NCBI GenBank assembly: GCA_001443495.1
Contig: LDXR01000024.1
Span: forward strand, 1 to 33,788
Direction of reading: 5' to 3'
Length of the DNA: 33,788 nt
Source of the DNA: a candidate division NC10 bacterium CSP1-5
GTDB taxonomy: Bacteria > Methylomirabilota > Methylomirabilia > Methylomirabilales > CSP1-5
In this document: positions 33,786 to 33,788 of the stretch, in pieces
How the letters are laid out: each line of letters opens with the position of its first letter
How positions within the stretch are numbered: the stretch's first letter is position 1
The notes under the pieces: generated by a model
The model's database searches: none
Seen by the model: only the letters and a program-made list of their open reading frames with translations
What the model was told of the DNA's origin: nothing
Made by a program: the position numbers and the translations under genes

Positions 33786-33788
33786 TCA

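Overview
The window is a gene-dense, GC-rich bacterial chromosome segment, mostly housekeeping operons with one small accessory patch. The organism is inferred, not shown: a GC-rich, deep-branching, respiring bacterium. The TCA, fatty-acid and riboflavin clusters, the mycobacterial-like (type F) complex II and an archaeal-style small regulator would fit Methylomirabilota (NC10/Rokubacteria-like) or a related lineage. No rRNA, tRNA, CRISPR array, insertion sequence or phage gene was seen.

Left part (1-10751, + strand) is a central-carbon and respiration cluster: the 3' end of malate dehydrogenase; a three-gene succinate dehydrogenase in the order anchor-flavoprotein-iron-sulfur; a chimeric membrane gene whose first 21 codons look like the start of sucC and whose remainder is a compact FrdC-FrdD fusion; aconitase translationally coupled to a type II NADH dehydrogenase; then sucC and sucD, separated by an inverted array of 7-bp repeats. 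Together these supply five TCA steps and two quinone-reducing enzymes. A hairpin and an intrinsic terminator precede ndk.

Middle part (10853-17484, + strand) holds ndk and then, from a perfect-consensus sigma70-type promoter (TTGACA, 17 bp, TATAAT), the DUF177-rpmF-plsX-fabH-fabD-fabG-acpP-fabF operon for ribosome assembly, phospholipid and type II fatty acid synthesis.

From 17563 to 27523 (minus strand) run three blocks: ribD-ribE-ribBA-ribH-nusB plus a stand-alone M17 aminopeptidase N-terminal-like domain; smc-ftsY; and rnc. Recognisable promoters precede ribD and smc. Two enzymes carry substitutions at metal-ligand positions: RNase III has Ala at the second acidic motif, and the DHBP synthase half of RibBA has Gln in place of His.

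The right part (27626-33788) is the accessory patch. Three minus-strand genes encode exported proteins: an NHL propeller/Ig-like/PKD protein, a lipoprotein, and a zinc phospholipase C/P1-nuclease-like protein. The last two are visibly more AT-rich than the rest. They are divergent from a winged-helix/zinc-ribbon regulator of archaeal type (COG3357-like), with a palindrome over the -35 box between them. Thioredoxin follows, then about 400 bp without a convincing gene, ending in a promoter and Shine-Dalgarno for a gene that starts just beyond the window.
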